A stretch of DNA of 64,000 nucleotides from Brevundimonas subvibrioides ATCC 15264 (GCF_000144605.1 NC_014375.1:3230501-3294500); one strand, 5' to 3'; positions 33,673 through 43,486 are shown, numbered from the stretch's first letter. Notes: generated by a model from the letters alone, not told the origin. Numbers and translations: made by a program.

Positions 33673-36600
33673 TCACAAACCCGCCAGCGCCTCATCCATC
33701 ACGCCTTGCGGCACCGCCATCAGCCTCGGCCCGTCCGTCCAGACGAGCGCCGCCTCCACCGGCCGGTCCGGATACAGCCGCTTCAGCACCGCCACATAGA
33801 CCGCCATCTGGGCCACATAGGCGGGGTCCGCGTCCTCGATCCGGTCGGGGGCGGGGCGGTTGGTCTTGTAGTCGACGACCAGAACCCGCTCGGGCGTCAC
33901 CACCAGCCGGTCGATCCGGCCCGAGATCGACACGCCCGCCGGCAGGCCCGGTGCCGACCCGGTCAGCGCCACCTCGGCCCGCGACCCGGCCCCGAACACG
34001 GCCGAGAACCGCGCGTCCTCCAGCACGGCGAAGGCCGCCGCGATCATCTCGTCGCGCTGCGCTTCCGACAGATCGCGCTCCCGCGCCAGCATCCGCCGCG
34101 GCGCGTCCGGCCGCGCCGCCGCCTCGATCTCGGGCAGCCGCTCCAGCAGCAGGTGGATCAGGTCGCCGCGCCGGAACCGGCCCAGAGGGGCACCTCCGTC
34201 CGCGCCTGCGACCGCCAACGGCGACGGGGCCGATACCCGCTTCACCGCCTTGGCCTGCGACGGCGACACATACCGCGCCGACGGATCGACCGGCGGCATC
34301 GCCCGCGCCCAGTCCGGCACGGTCACGCCCGGAATGGCCGAGGCCACGCCCGCCGCCATCACCACCGGATCGACCCCGAAGCGCCGCCGCCCGTCGCCGA
34401 TATCGCGCACCTGTCCGCCGAGCCGTTCGAAGGTCTCGGTCAGCACCGCCCACCAGCTGCCCTCGTCATAGCCCAGCTTGGACTTGGCGCTGCCCCGCCC
34501 CAGGATCACTACCCGGTCCCGCGCCCGCGTCAGGGCGACGTAGAGCAGCCGCAGCGTCTCGTCGTCGACCCGCGTCTGACGCGCCGTCCGCGCCTCGCCC
34601 GAGGCCTCGCAGTCCTCCTTCTCGGACCCCGGACACATCAGCCAGCCCTCGGCCCCGTCGTCGAGCTCGACCGGCATCAGGGTCGGCCCCTGCGCCTTGG
34701 CCTTCGCCGTCGTGTCCGGCAGGATGACCACCGGGGCCTCCAGCCCCTTGGCGCCGTGCACGGTCATCACCCGGACCTCACCGCGCGCTCCCTCCATCTC
34801 GCGCTTCACCTCGACGTCGGCGGTCTCCAGCATCGACAGGCAGGTCTCCAGATCGATCCCGCCCCGCTGCTCGGCCGCCAGCACCTGGTTCAGCGTCTCG
34901 TCGATCGCCTCCTCCGCCTCGCGCCCCAGCCGGGCCAGGATGCGCGCCCGGCCCGACAGCCCCGTCGCATCGATCCGGTTCAGAAGCCCGGCGAAGAAGG
35001 CGAACGGATCGCGGCTGGACGACGCGATGGCGAAATCGATCAGGTCGTGCGCCCGCCCCCACGACGGATGCTCCCCCGCCCGTGCCTGCAGTGCCGCCCA
35101 CAGCCGTTTCCGCTTCGGATCGGCCCCCGCCAGTTCGTACAGGCTGTCGGCCGCGCCATCGTCGGGGATGTCGCAGAGCGGGCTGCGCAGCACCCCGGCC
35201 AGGCTCAGTTCGTCGTCGGGATACAGCGCCACCCGCGCCACCGCGATCAGGTCGTCGAAGGCGATGTGCGACGACAGCTTCAGCCGGTCGGCCCCCGCCA
35301 CCGGCACGCCGACCGCCTTCATCGCCCGGATGATCTCCTCGAAGGTCGCGTCGCGCCGGCGCACCAGCACCAGGAAGTCGCCGTAGCCGCAGGGCCGCAG
35401 CGCGCGGGTCTTGCGGTCCTGCACCGCCACCCCGGCCATGACCTGACGCCGGATCTCGCGCGCCAGATCGGCCGCCATGCGCTTGCGCGCGCTCTGCACC
35501 GGCTCCTGATCCAGCGGATCATCCCAGGCGTCGCGCTCAGGCGGCTTCTCGTCCGCATAGAGGGGCCAGAGGTCGATGCAGCCGTGGTCGTCCACCCGTT
35601 TGGCGATATGCGCCGGGATGGCCCCGACCGTTTCCCCGACCAGCGACCGCGTCCGCTCCGGCGACACGAAGACGGCATCGACGAAGCTCAGCACCTCCGG
35701 CGTCGACCGGAACGAAGTGGCCAGTTCCACGCCCGCGAATGCCGCCCCCGCGCCCCGGACCATGACGTCGTAGCGCTGCGATTCCTGGCGCAGCCGCTCG
35801 GGCCGGGCTCCCTGGAAGGAATAGATCGACTGCTTCTCGTCGCCCACGGCGAACACCGTCCGCTCGACCTTGCCCGCCCCGTAGCGTTTCGAGCCGATGC
35901 CGGAGAAGAAGCCCTCGGTCAGGGCCTCGACGATGTCCCACTGTTCGGGCGCCGTGTCCTGGGCCTCGTCGATCAGGACGTGTTCGATGCCCCCGTCCAG
36001 CTTGAACAGCACCCAGGCTGCGCTGGACCGCACGGTCAGCAGCTCGACCGTCCGCGCCACCAGGTCCCCAAAATCCAGCGCCCCGCGCCGTTCCTTGGCC
36101 GCCTCGTAGAGCGCCCCGTGCGCGCGGGCGAGCGTCAGCACATGGCCCGTGTCCTCGGCCACCCTGGCCTTGCGCACCTCGCCCAGGGTGGCGACGACCT
36201 TGTCCTGCATTGTGGTCAGCCAGTCGCGCGCCTCGGGCGGGGCGGACTTGGTCGCCATCGACTTCCTCGGGGCGCCGCTGGTCAGGAAGACCGAGGCAAT
36301 CTCGGGAAAGCTCCAATCCGCCTCCCACATCCGCTTGGCGCAGGCCTGGTCGGTGACCGATCCCCGGTCCATCGCCTCGGCCATGGCCAGCCATTCGCCA
36401 TGGTCGAGAAAGCGCATGAAGTCGTTCTGGATCGTCGCCACGTCGCGGTCGGGATCGGCCCCGACCAGCGCATGCGGTCCCGGCGCGGTGCCCGCATCGA
36501 CCCGCGCCACATAGTCCAGCAGCCGCGCCCGGTCCGCCTCGATCCGCGCCAGCAGGCCCTCGAACGATTTGAAGTCCAGCTCGACCGCGAAATGGGCATA

Positions 36601-37155
36601 GGCCCGGCCGATCTCGCCGTCGCCATTGCCCAACGCCCGCCGCGCCAGATCCTCGCGCGCCTCGTGCGACAGGGCCGTGGCCGCCTGGTCCTCCAGCACG
36701 GTGAACCCCGGCGTCACCCCCGCCTCCAGCGGAAACCGCCGCAACAGCTTCTCGCAGAAGGCATGCAGGGTCTGGATCTTCAGCCCGCCGGGCGTGTCCA
36801 GCGCCTTGGCGAACAGACGGCGCGCGTTCGACAGGTCGGTCTTCGACAGGATCGTCGCCGCCCGCCCGTCCAGATCGGCCAGCGACGCCTCCAGCGTCGC
36901 ATCGTCCATGACCGCCCAGGCCCCCAGCCGGTCGAACAGCCGCGCCTGCATCTCGGCCGCCGCCGCCTTGGTATAGGTCACGCACAGGATCTCGCCCGGG
37001 CTGACGTCCTCCAGCAGCAGCCGCGCCACCCGGTCGACCAGGGTCGAGGTCTTGCCCGAACCGGCATTGGCCGTGACGAACACCGACTGGCGCGGGTCCG
37101 CCGCCGCGATCTGGGCGGGGTCGGGCAGGATGCGGACGGCGGTCTCCGTGCTCAC
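33673..37155 (-). CDS. addA: Double-strand break repair helicase-nuclease AddA (alphaproteobacterial type)
   Basis: A 1160-residue UvrD-like helicase with a C-terminal RecB-type nuclease. Seen: Walker A TANAGSGKTS near 28-37, Walker B VLIDEAQDTAPEQWD near 395-409, and YVALTRARDRVVILG near 880. The nuclease motif VLVVDYKTNRPAP lies near 1092-1104. With AddB it resects broken ends and loads RecA, as RecBCD does in E. coli. It starts at a GTG whose first bases overlap the addB stop (GTGA), so translation is coupled. Confidence 0.95.
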   Translation of the reverse strand: MSTETAVRILPDPAQIAAADPRQSVFVTANAGSGKTSTLVDRVARLLLEDVSPGEILCVTYTKAAAAEMQARLFDRLGAWAVMDDATLEASLADLDGRAATILSKTDLSNARRLFAKALDTPGGLKIQTLHAFCEKLLRRFPLEAGVTPGFTVLEDQAATALSHEAREDLARRALGNGDGEIGRAYAHFAVELDFKSFEGLLARIEADRARLLDYVARVDAGTAPGPHALVGADPDRDVATIQNDFMRFLDHGEWLAMAEAMDRGSVTDQACAKRMWEADWSFPEIASVFLTSGAPRKSMATKSAPPEARDWLTTMQDKVVATLGEVRKARVAEDTGHVLTLARAHGALYEAAKERRGALDFGDLVARTVELLTVRSSAAWVLFKLDGGIEHVLIDEAQDTAPEQWDIVEALTEGFFSGIGSKRYGAGKVERTVFAVGDEKQSIYSFQGARPERLRQESQRYDVMVRGAGAAFAGVELATSFRSTPEVLSFVDAVFVSPERTRSLVGETVGAIPAHIAKRVDDHGCIDLWPLYADEKPPERDAWDDPLDQEPVQSARKRMAADLAREIRRQVMAGVAVQDRKTRALRPCGYGDFLVLVRRRDATFEEIIRAMKAVGVPVAGADRLKLSSHIAFDDLIAVARVALYPDDELSLAGVLRSPLCDIPDDGAADSLYELAGADPKRKRLWAALQARAGEHPSWGRAHDLIDFAIASSSRDPFAFFAGLLNRIDATGLSGRARILARLGREAEEAIDETLNQVLAAEQRGGIDLETCLSMLETADVEVKREMEGARGEVRVMTVHGAKGLEAPVVILPDTTAKAKAQGPTLMPVELDDGAEGWLMCPGSEKEDCEASGEARTARQTRVDDETLRLLYVALTRARDRVVILGRGSAKSKLGYDEGSWWAVLTETFERLGGQVRDIGDGRRRFGVDPVVMAAGVASAIPGVTVPDWARAMPPVDPSARYVSPSQAKAVKRVSAPSPLAVAGADGGAPLGRFRRGDLIHLLLERLPEIEAAARPDAPRRMLARERDLSEAQRDEMIAAAFAVLEDARFSAVFGAGSRAEVALTGSAPGLPAGVSISGRIDRLVVTPERVLVVDYKTNRPAPDRIEDADPAYVAQMAVYVAVLKRLYPDRPVEAALVWTDGPRLMAVPQGVMDEALAGL

Positions 37156-40100
37156 GAATCCGGCTCCTCAGCCCCGGCGACGTGCCATTCCCAGACCCGC
37201 GCCAGATGGTCGTAGTTGCCGCCGAAATTGCCCATGAATTGCGGCGCGACCCAGCTCAGGTACGGCGTCGTCTCCAGATCGAACCGCCGCACCCGCGCCT
37301 TCAACCCCGCCAGCGCCGCCATCGACAGATCGGCCGCCTCGGTCCCTTGGGCCAGGGTCTTGGCTTCACCGGCGACCTTGCGCCCCACGACCCGCACATA
37401 GGTCAGGTCTTCCGGCTCCACCGGCCCTGTGTCCGACAGCCCCGCCTCGGCCAGGATCGCCCCGGTCAGGGTCAGCTGCGGCGCGAAGCCCGACTTCACC
37501 TGTTTGGCCGACGGCGCGGCCCCGGTCTTGAAGTCCAGGATCGCCGCGCCCGTGGACGACAGCTCGATCCGGTCCGCCTTGGCCGTTACCGTGAACGGCC
37601 CGGCATCGGCGTCGAAGGTCAATGCGACCTCTTCCTCGACCCGGATCTCGATTCCCTGGGCCCGGCGCCGCGTCTCGAACGCCGTCAGCCAGCGCGCGGC
37701 GTTCCGGGCCAGCGGCCCCTCGCGCGCCATGGCCGCGTCCTCGAACCCGTGGTGGCGCAGCTCCTCGTGCAGCAGGTGGACGATCTGGTCCTCGCAATCC
37801 TCGGGCAGGACGTCTGGCCAGGCCAGGGTCAGCCGCTCGACCGCCTTGTGGATCGCCTGCCCGCGCAGCAGCGCCTCGGCCGACTGCCCCGGCCGGTCCA
37901 TGGGCCTCAGGTTCAGCACATAGCGGGCATAGACGGCATAGGGATCCCGCACCCACCGCTCCACGCCCGTGACCGGCAGGGTGCGCGGTCGCCGCGCGAC
38001 CGGCGGCTTCGGCGCCGGCCGTTTCGCCAGTCCGCCCTGCCCGAAGCCCGGCGCATCCAGCGCCCGGGCCGTGGCCTGCATCTCCGTCGGGCGGTCAAGG
38101 TCGACGCCCGCCCCCCGAGTCAGCATCTCCAGCCGCCACAGCCAGCGCGACCGCACCGCAGGCTGCCCGCCGCGCCGCTCGGTATGGATCAGGATCGCCT
38201 CGGGCGCGCAGGCCCCCTGCACGAAATCCTGCGCCGTCTGTCCCACGCGCCGTTCCGGCGGCGGCAGGTCCAGCGCCTTCCGCATGGGCCGAGACAGGAA
38301 GGGATCGACCGGCGCGCCACGGGGCCAGACACCCTCCTCCAGCCCCGCCAGGATCATCCGGTCGGCCCGCACCAGCCGCGCCTCGATGGCCCCGAGGATG
38401 CGCAGGGACGGGTGCGTCGCACCGCCGGTCCGCACCGTCGTGTCCCGCACCAGCCCGGCCACCAGTTCGGCGAACTCGCCCGGCGAAACCTCGCCCAGCG
38501 ACGCCCCGCCCTCGATCAGCTGGGACAGCATCGCGGCCGCCGCCTCGCCGTCGGACCCGGCCCAGACGTCCGCGCCCGCCAGAGCCTCGATCAGGGTCGT
38601 CAGCGACCGGGCCGCCGCATCCAGCGGGGCCCTCGGCGCGAACGGCGCGGTGGCCGTTCCGCTCAGCGCCTGCAGCCGACCCGCCAGGGCCGTCGCCTGC
38701 GCCAGTCGCCCCAGCGTCCAGTCCGAAGGGGGCTGCCCGTTCCGGCGCGGCGCACCGGCCTGCGTCAGCCGCGCCTCCACCCGCGTCCAGTCCCGCGTGC
38801 GCGGGCCCCGGAACGCCACCTTCTCCAGCTCGACCACCGCATCCGAAGTGGCCTCGGGCAGGGTCGTCAGCTCATGCTTGATCAAAGCCAGCGCGGTCTG
38901 GGGTGCCAGCGGGTCGGCCATCCACCGCACGCACAGGTCGACCAGCACACCCACCGGCATCTGGCCCAGTCCCGTGCCGGATGACGAGTCCGCGACCACA
39001 CCCCACCGCTCCAGCCGCGCCGCCACGCGCCGCCCCAGCGCCAGATCGGGCGTCACCAGCGCGCACGTCCTGCCCGGCATCTCCAGCGACTCGCGCATCA
39101 TCAGGGCGATGGTCGCTGCCGCCTCCTCCTCCGTCCGCGTGGTCACCACCGACAGGCCCTGAAGACCCAGCGCGATCGGATCGGCCGACTGGCCCGCCTC
39201 CGCCGCCCGCCCCCGCAGGCCGCGGATCTCCTCGCGCCAGTCCGCCGTCGCCTCCGCGGGTCGCAGCGCCTCGTGGATCAGCCTCTGCCGCGCCAGCCCC
39301 CGCGCCTCGACACCGGGATCGACCGGTCGCCGGAACCAGGGCCGCACGGCCGCGCGCGCCACCCCGGCCCGCTCCAGCAGCCGCTTCAGCGCGCTCTGGG
39401 GATGCTGCTCCTCGATCGCCCCCCAGGCGGTTTCGTCCAGATCCGCGTCCAGTCCCGGCAGGACAACGCACCCCTGCGGCGCGCTGGCCACGGCCTTGAG
39501 CACATCCGCCGCCGCCTTCACCGTCCCGGTCGAGCCCGCCGCAATCACCGGCCCCTGCGGCGGAGACCCGGCCCACCGCTCCGCCAGCAGCCGCAGCAGT
39601 TTCGTGCGCCGCCACGAGGCATCGACCAGCCCCATGGCCTCCAGCCGCTTCGGCCAGGCCTCCACCGCCAGCCCCAGGAACTCGGCCGAGGCCTGCCAGT
39701 GCTCGGCGAAATCCTCGCCGCCGAAGCTCGCCACCATTCCCGGATCGGCCACCTCCTCGATGTGGCAGGAATCCAGAAACGCCCCCAGCCCGTCGGCCAG
39801 TTCCAGCGCCCTCAAGGGGGCCAGACCCGGCGCGAACTGCTCCACGATCATCCGCGCCATCTCGAACCGGCGTGTCAGGGACGCGATGGCCGGCGGCAGG
39901 TCCAGACCCAGTTCGCCCGGCGAGAACGGCGGCTCGTCCTCCTCCAGATCGCCCAGCGGCCGCACCTGCGGCAGCAGCACCGGCCGGTCCGCCGCCTGGG
40001 TCGCCAGGGCCGCCCCGAACGCCCGCGCGGCACGGCGGTTGGGCAGCAGGATGGTCGCGTCCGACAGGGCCTCGGGCGGATTATCCCCCAGCCAGTCCAG

Positions 40101-40193
40101 TACCCCGGCCGCCAGATCCTCGAGGAACGGCCGATGCGCGGGGATGGCGAACCAGCGCGGCGTGTCGCCGGCGAAAGGATCGAAGGCGGTCAC
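37152..40193 (-). CDS. addB: Double-strand break repair protein AddB (alphaproteobacterial type)
   Basis: A 1013-residue partner of AddA. The N-terminal helicase-like region opens with a degenerate nucleotide site (ATILLPNRRAARAFGAALA). The C-terminal nuclease motif AAILDFKTGAAPS is intact near residue 885. There is no Cys downstream of the nuclease motif, so the iron-sulfur cluster of Bacillus AddB is not expected. The start is a GTG at 40193 overlapping the murU stop; the ATG further upstream in frame would lie inside murU and amgK sequence. Confidence 0.93.
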   Translation of the reverse strand: MTAFDPFAGDTPRWFAIPAHRPFLEDLAAGVLDWLGDNPPEALSDATILLPNRRAARAFGAALATQAADRPVLLPQVRPLGDLEEDEPPFSPGELGLDLPPAIASLTRRFEMARMIVEQFAPGLAPLRALELADGLGAFLDSCHIEEVADPGMVASFGGEDFAEHWQASAEFLGLAVEAWPKRLEAMGLVDASWRRTKLLRLLAERWAGSPPQGPVIAAGSTGTVKAAADVLKAVASAPQGCVVLPGLDADLDETAWGAIEEQHPQSALKRLLERAGVARAAVRPWFRRPVDPGVEARGLARQRLIHEALRPAEATADWREEIRGLRGRAAEAGQSADPIALGLQGLSVVTTRTEEEAAATIALMMRESLEMPGRTCALVTPDLALGRRVAARLERWGVVADSSSGTGLGQMPVGVLVDLCVRWMADPLAPQTALALIKHELTTLPEATSDAVVELEKVAFRGPRTRDWTRVEARLTQAGAPRRNGQPPSDWTLGRLAQATALAGRLQALSGTATAPFAPRAPLDAAARSLTTLIEALAGADVWAGSDGEAAAAMLSQLIEGGASLGEVSPGEFAELVAGLVRDTTVRTGGATHPSLRILGAIEARLVRADRMILAGLEEGVWPRGAPVDPFLSRPMRKALDLPPPERRVGQTAQDFVQGACAPEAILIHTERRGGQPAVRSRWLWRLEMLTRGAGVDLDRPTEMQATARALDAPGFGQGGLAKRPAPKPPVARRPRTLPVTGVERWVRDPYAVYARYVLNLRPMDRPGQSAEALLRGQAIHKAVERLTLAWPDVLPEDCEDQIVHLLHEELRHHGFEDAAMAREGPLARNAARWLTAFETRRRAQGIEIRVEEEVALTFDADAGPFTVTAKADRIELSSTGAAILDFKTGAAPSAKQVKSGFAPQLTLTGAILAEAGLSDTGPVEPEDLTYVRVVGRKVAGEAKTLAQGTEAADLSMAALAGLKARVRRFDLETTPYLSWVAPQFMGNFGGNYDHLARVWEWHVAGAEEPDS

Positions 40194-40912
40194 GCGCCCC
40201 CGAGCCGGATCTCGGCTTCGTCTCTCGCCTGTGGATCGCCGACATGCATCCAGTCGCCGTCCAGTACGCAGCCGTAAAGCCGCCCCGCCGCCGCCGACGC
40301 GCGCCACAGCGGGCTCAGCGAAAACGCGCCGTCCGGTCCGCCGTCCGCATAGTCCGACCGCGTGATGTGGACGCCCATATAGGCGAACGGAGCCGACGCC
40401 GCCTCGCCCCGGAAGGTCAGCCGGCCGTCCTCGGCCAGGAAGAAGTCTCCGTCCCCCTCGAACCCGATCGATCCCTCGCGCCGCGCCAGCAGCAGGCAGG
40501 CGTCCATCTTCGTCGGGTCCCACAGCCGCACAAGCTCGTCGGCCCAGCCCGCCTGGGCCGCGCCGTCGGTCCAGACGCTGTCGATATTGGCCACGAACAC
40601 CGCGTCAGCACCCAGCAGGGGTCTGGCCTTCTTCAGCCCCCCACCCGTCTCCAGCAGCGCCTCACGTTCGTCCGAGATCACGATCTCCGGCCCCCGACCT
40701 CGCGCCGCCAGATGCGCCTCCAGCCGGTCCGCGAACCAGTGCACATTGACCACCGCCGTCTGGACCCCCGCCTCGACCAGCCGGTCCAGCACGTGGTCGA
40801 TCAGCGCCCGCCCGCCGACCTCGACGAGGGCCTTGGGGCGATCGTCGGTCAGCGGCCGCATCCGCGTGCCCAGCCCGGCGGCCAGCACCATCGCCGTCTT
40901 GGGGGCGGTCAT
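40190..40912 (-). CDS. murU: N-acetylmuramate alpha-1-phosphate uridylyltransferase-like nucleotidyltransferase
   Basis: A 240-residue sugar-phosphate nucleotidyltransferase. The signature AMVLAAGLGTRMRPLTDDRPKAL starts near residue 7; then come NVHWFADRLEAHL near 58-70, the ETGGGLKKARPLLG loop near 87-100, and FVANIDSVW. MurU makes UDP-MurNAc from MurNAc-1-P, re-entering peptidoglycan synthesis and bypassing MurA. It overlaps amgK by 4 nt, the gene for the kinase that makes its substrate, which strongly supports this role over general hexose-1-P uridylyltransfer. Confidence 0.88.
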   Translation of the reverse strand: MTAPKTAMVLAAGLGTRMRPLTDDRPKALVEVGGRALIDHVLDRLVEAGVQTAVVNVHWFADRLEAHLAARGRGPEIVISDEREALLETGGGLKKARPLLGADAVFVANIDSVWTDGAAQAGWADELVRLWDPTKMDACLLLARREGSIGFEGDGDFFLAEDGRLTFRGEAASAPFAYMGVHITRSDYADGGPDGAFSLSPLWRASAAAGRLYGCVLDGDWMHVGDPQARDEAEIRLGGA

Positions 40913-42009
40913 GCCCGCACCCCGTCCGGCACATACCGGTCGAACCAGCGCGCCACGCCTTCCAGACCGGGCTTGGTCAGATTGGCGTTCAGGTGCCGCC
41001 ACATGCGCGGCATGAAGCCCGCGTATCGCGGCTTGCCGTCCCGTACGATCAGCCGCGCGAAGATGCCCAGGATCCGCGCCTCGTTCAGCGCCGCCAGCCC
41101 GGCATAGGACCGCAGGAAGGCCGCGCGGTCCGGCACCCCGGCCAGGGCGAAATACCGCTCCAGCGCCTCGGCCTCCAGCGCGCCCGAGACGTCGCGCCGC
41201 GCGTCCTGCAGCAGGGAATGCAGATCCCAGCTCGGGTGCGCCCGCACCGCGTCCTGAAAATCGATCATCCCCACGCGCGCCGCGCCTTGCCGCTCCGGCA
41301 GCCAGATCAGGTTCTCGGCGTGATAGTCACGGTGCGCCACGACGCTGGCCCCCGCCGCGCCCTCGGCCACCACCGGAGCCCAGGCCGCCTGCCAGTCCGC
41401 GCGTGCGGCGTCGTCGAAGACCAGTTCGGGCTTCAGCTTCGGCAGCCAGTCGATGAACAGATCGGCCCCGCCCTGCAGCGCCGTCTCGTCATAGACCTGC
41501 AGCGGCCAGTCGCCGGCCGCGCCGCTCAGCACGTCCGGGGTCGGGGCGGCATGCAGGGTCGCCAGCGCCTCCACGGCCGCCAGATACAGCGGAACCTCGT
41601 CGGCTCCGTCCTCGATCACCCGGGCGAACAGGGCGTCGCCGAAATCCTCCAGCACGGCCAGCCCGGCCGGTGCGTCCACCGCCAGAAGGTCAGGGGCCGA
41701 CAGCCCCACCGACCGCAGATGCGCCGCCACCGCCGCGAAGGCCTCGATCCGTCCGGCCGACAGGCGGGCGATCGCGTTCCAGCCCTCCGCCTTGCGCCGC
41801 TCCGGCGACCACGACGGATCGGCCGGCGGGCTCTCGGCCGCCGCGACCTGGTCCATCAGCATCAGCGAGGTCCCCGCCGACGTCGTCAGCCGCTCGTAGC
41901 GCCGAGTCGAGGCATCGCCCGGCAGCGGCGCGCGCGCGGCTTCGCCCAGCCCCGCCCGGTCCAGGAAGGCGACCCGCTGGGCCTCTCGCGCATGTCCGAC
42001 GTCAGCCAT
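40909..42009 (-). CDS. amgK: N-acetylmuramate/N-acetylglucosamine kinase AmgK-like
   Basis: A 366-residue aminoglycoside-phosphotransferase-fold kinase. The glycine-rich start is LPGDASTRRYERL near 28-40, the catalytic loop is VVAHRDYHAENLIWL near 224-238, and the metal site is GMIDFQDAVRAHPSWDL near 248-264. AmgK phosphorylates the anomeric hydroxyl of MurNAc and GlcNAc in cell-wall recycling. It sits between tsaE (8-nt overlap) and murU (4-nt overlap), the order known from Pseudomonas and Caulobacter relatives. Confidence 0.88.
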   Translation of the reverse strand: MADVGHAREAQRVAFLDRAGLGEAARAPLPGDASTRRYERLTTSAGTSLMLMDQVAAAESPPADPSWSPERRKAEGWNAIARLSAGRIEAFAAVAAHLRSVGLSAPDLLAVDAPAGLAVLEDFGDALFARVIEDGADEVPLYLAAVEALATLHAAPTPDVLSGAAGDWPLQVYDETALQGGADLFIDWLPKLKPELVFDDAARADWQAAWAPVVAEGAAGASVVAHRDYHAENLIWLPERQGAARVGMIDFQDAVRAHPSWDLHSLLQDARRDVSGALEAEALERYFALAGVPDRAAFLRSYAGLAALNEARILGIFARLIVRDGKPRYAGFMPRMWRHLNANLTKPGLEGVARWFDRYVPDGVRA

Positions 42010-42484
42010 TCAGTCCTTCGATCCCCGCATCGATCTTCCTTGCCCATGCCCCTACGCCAGAAACGGTCGCAACGCGTCCGTCGCCGTCTTCGGACACCAC
42101 GATCGACAGCCGGTCCGGCCCCAGCGCCCGGTCCAGATCGTCGCCCAGCCGCTCCGGCCATTCGATCAGGGCGCACCCCAGATCCAGCGCCTCGTCCAGA
42201 CCGATCTCGAACGCCTCCTCCGGGCGGGTCAGGCGATACAGGTCGAAATGGGCCACCGGCGGATCGGTCTCGTAGACCTGGACCAAGGTGAAGGTCGGCG
42301 ACGGCACGTCCTCGTCCGGTCCGGTCAGCGCCCGGATCAGCCCGCGCGCCAGCGTCGACTTGCCCATGCCCAGCGGCCCCTGCAGCAGGATCGCCTCGCC
42401 GATGCCCAGCGACCCCGCCAGGGCCGCCCCCAGCGCCGTCGTCGCCGCCTCGTCGGGCAGCGCTACCTGGACGACCCCGCTCAT
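42002..42484 (-). CDS. tsaE: tRNA threonylcarbamoyladenosine biosynthesis ATPase TsaE
   Basis: A 160-residue P-loop ATPase needed for t6A37 formation with TsaB, TsaC and TsaD. Seen: Walker A LQGPLGMGKSTLARGLI near 34-50, SPTFTLVQVYE near 62-72, HFDLYRL near 79-85, and the IEWPERLGD motif near 107-115. The Walker A has Met where Ala is usual (GPLGAGKS). The ATG at 42484 overlaps the acyltransferase stop by 4 nt. Confidence 0.94.
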   Translation of the reverse strand: MSGVVQVALPDEAATTALGAALAGSLGIGEAILLQGPLGMGKSTLARGLIRALTGPDEDVPSPTFTLVQVYETDPPVAHFDLYRLTRPEEAFEIGLDEALDLGCALIEWPERLGDDLDRALGPDRLSIVVSEDGDGRVATVSGVGAWARKIDAGIEGLNG

Positions 42485-43365
42485 GCGAAGTCCGCGTTGG
42501 GCTGGCTGGCCAGCACCCGTTCGGTGAAGGCCTTCAACGCATAGGTCGCGCGCGTCGCGTCGATGTCCAGCCGCGACGGCGCGATCGGCTTCCCGACACT
42601 CAGCCGGAACGGCTTCTTCCGCTTGTTCAGCAACTCGTGGAACAGGGTGATGTCCCGCAGCTCCGGCGACACCCGGTTGAACAGGTGGAACAGGGTCGAG
42701 TTCGGCCCCGTCACGTGGATGGGGATGACCGGGGCCCCGTATTTGCGCGCCATCGACGCCGCCGTGGGGGCCCACTCCGGATCGGTCAGCGTCCCGTCCT
42801 TGCCTGCGCGCGCCAGCCGTCCGGCCGGGAACATGACGATGCACCGCTCGGCCTCGAAGGCGGCCTTGGCCGCCTCCAGCGTGGCGCGGGTCTTTTCGCG
42901 CGTGCGCTTGTCGACCACCCATTCGACCGGGATCAGCACCTCGGCCAGCCGAGGCGAGACCCGCAGCGCATCGGCATTGGCGAACCAGATCGCGTCGGGC
43001 CGGCGCTTCTTGATGGCGTCATAGACGGCGATCCCATCTGCGATCCCCGTCGGATGGTTGCACACCACCACGCACCGTCCGCTGGTCGGCACCCGCTCCA
43101 GGTTCATCGACGAGACCTTCAGGTCCAGCAGGTCGGACACATGCGCCAGCGTCCCCTGCCCGGACAGGTGCCCGATGGCGTCCGCCATCCGCCGCGCCTT
43201 GCCGTAGCCGAGCAGGGCGTACAGCCCCGGCCGCACCAGGGGCCAGAACGGCGACCCCGTCAGCCCCGGGGCCCGCTCGGCGATCAGCACATCCACGATA
43301 TGGTCATGCCCACGCCCGGTCGGCGTCGGCACGGGCTCTGAAGCGGTCGGGAGCGAAGCGGCCAT
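42481..43365 (-). CDS. Lysophospholipid acyltransferase family protein (PlsC-like)
   Basis: A 294-residue protein. The usual HX4D motif seems to appear as NHPTGIADG near residues 124-132, where the His and Asp are spaced HPTGIAD. A glycerol-phosphate-binding-like FPAGRLAR follows near 195-202. Such proteins acylate lysophosphatidate or ornithine lipids at the inner membrane. It is the first gene of the overlapping operon reaching to addA. In many relatives the gene ahead of tsaE is a sensor kinase, so this neighbour is less usual. The substrate is not determined. Confidence 0.75.
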   Translation of the reverse strand: MAASLPTASEPVPTPTGRGHDHIVDVLIAERAPGLTGSPFWPLVRPGLYALLGYGKARRMADAIGHLSGQGTLAHVSDLLDLKVSSMNLERVPTSGRCVVVCNHPTGIADGIAVYDAIKKRRPDAIWFANADALRVSPRLAEVLIPVEWVVDKRTREKTRATLEAAKAAFEAERCIVMFPAGRLARAGKDGTLTDPEWAPTAASMARKYGAPVIPIHVTGPNSTLFHLFNRVSPELRDITLFHELLNKRKKPFRLSVGKPIAPSRLDIDATRATYALKAFTERVLASQPNADFA

Positions 43366-43486
43366 TCCCGACCCTTGTCGCCTCTGGCGGGAACACAGGC
43401 AAGCCGCCGTGGCGCGGACATCTGCAAACTTCCGCCCCGCCGCCCGCGGTGCTACGCCACCGCCCAGTAATCCCAGGAGCCGCCCC

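Noticed and set aside
31316-33799. An 827-codon plus-strand frame antisense to the DUF885 and thioredoxin genes
   Set aside because: No ribosome-binding site, no domain, and a biased shadow composition opposite a well-supported family.
33562-37215. A very long plus-strand frame of 1217 codons antisense to addA
   Set aside because: Its product is Arg/Pro/His/Gln-rich with no recognisable fold, and the minus-strand frame has complete helicase and nuclease motifs. Long antisense frames are expected in GC-rich DNA.
40194-40523. Upstream in-frame extension of addB to an ATG at 40523
   Set aside because: It would lie entirely inside murU, and the added residues are shadow-like; the GTG at 40193 in the GTGA overlap fits the operon pattern.
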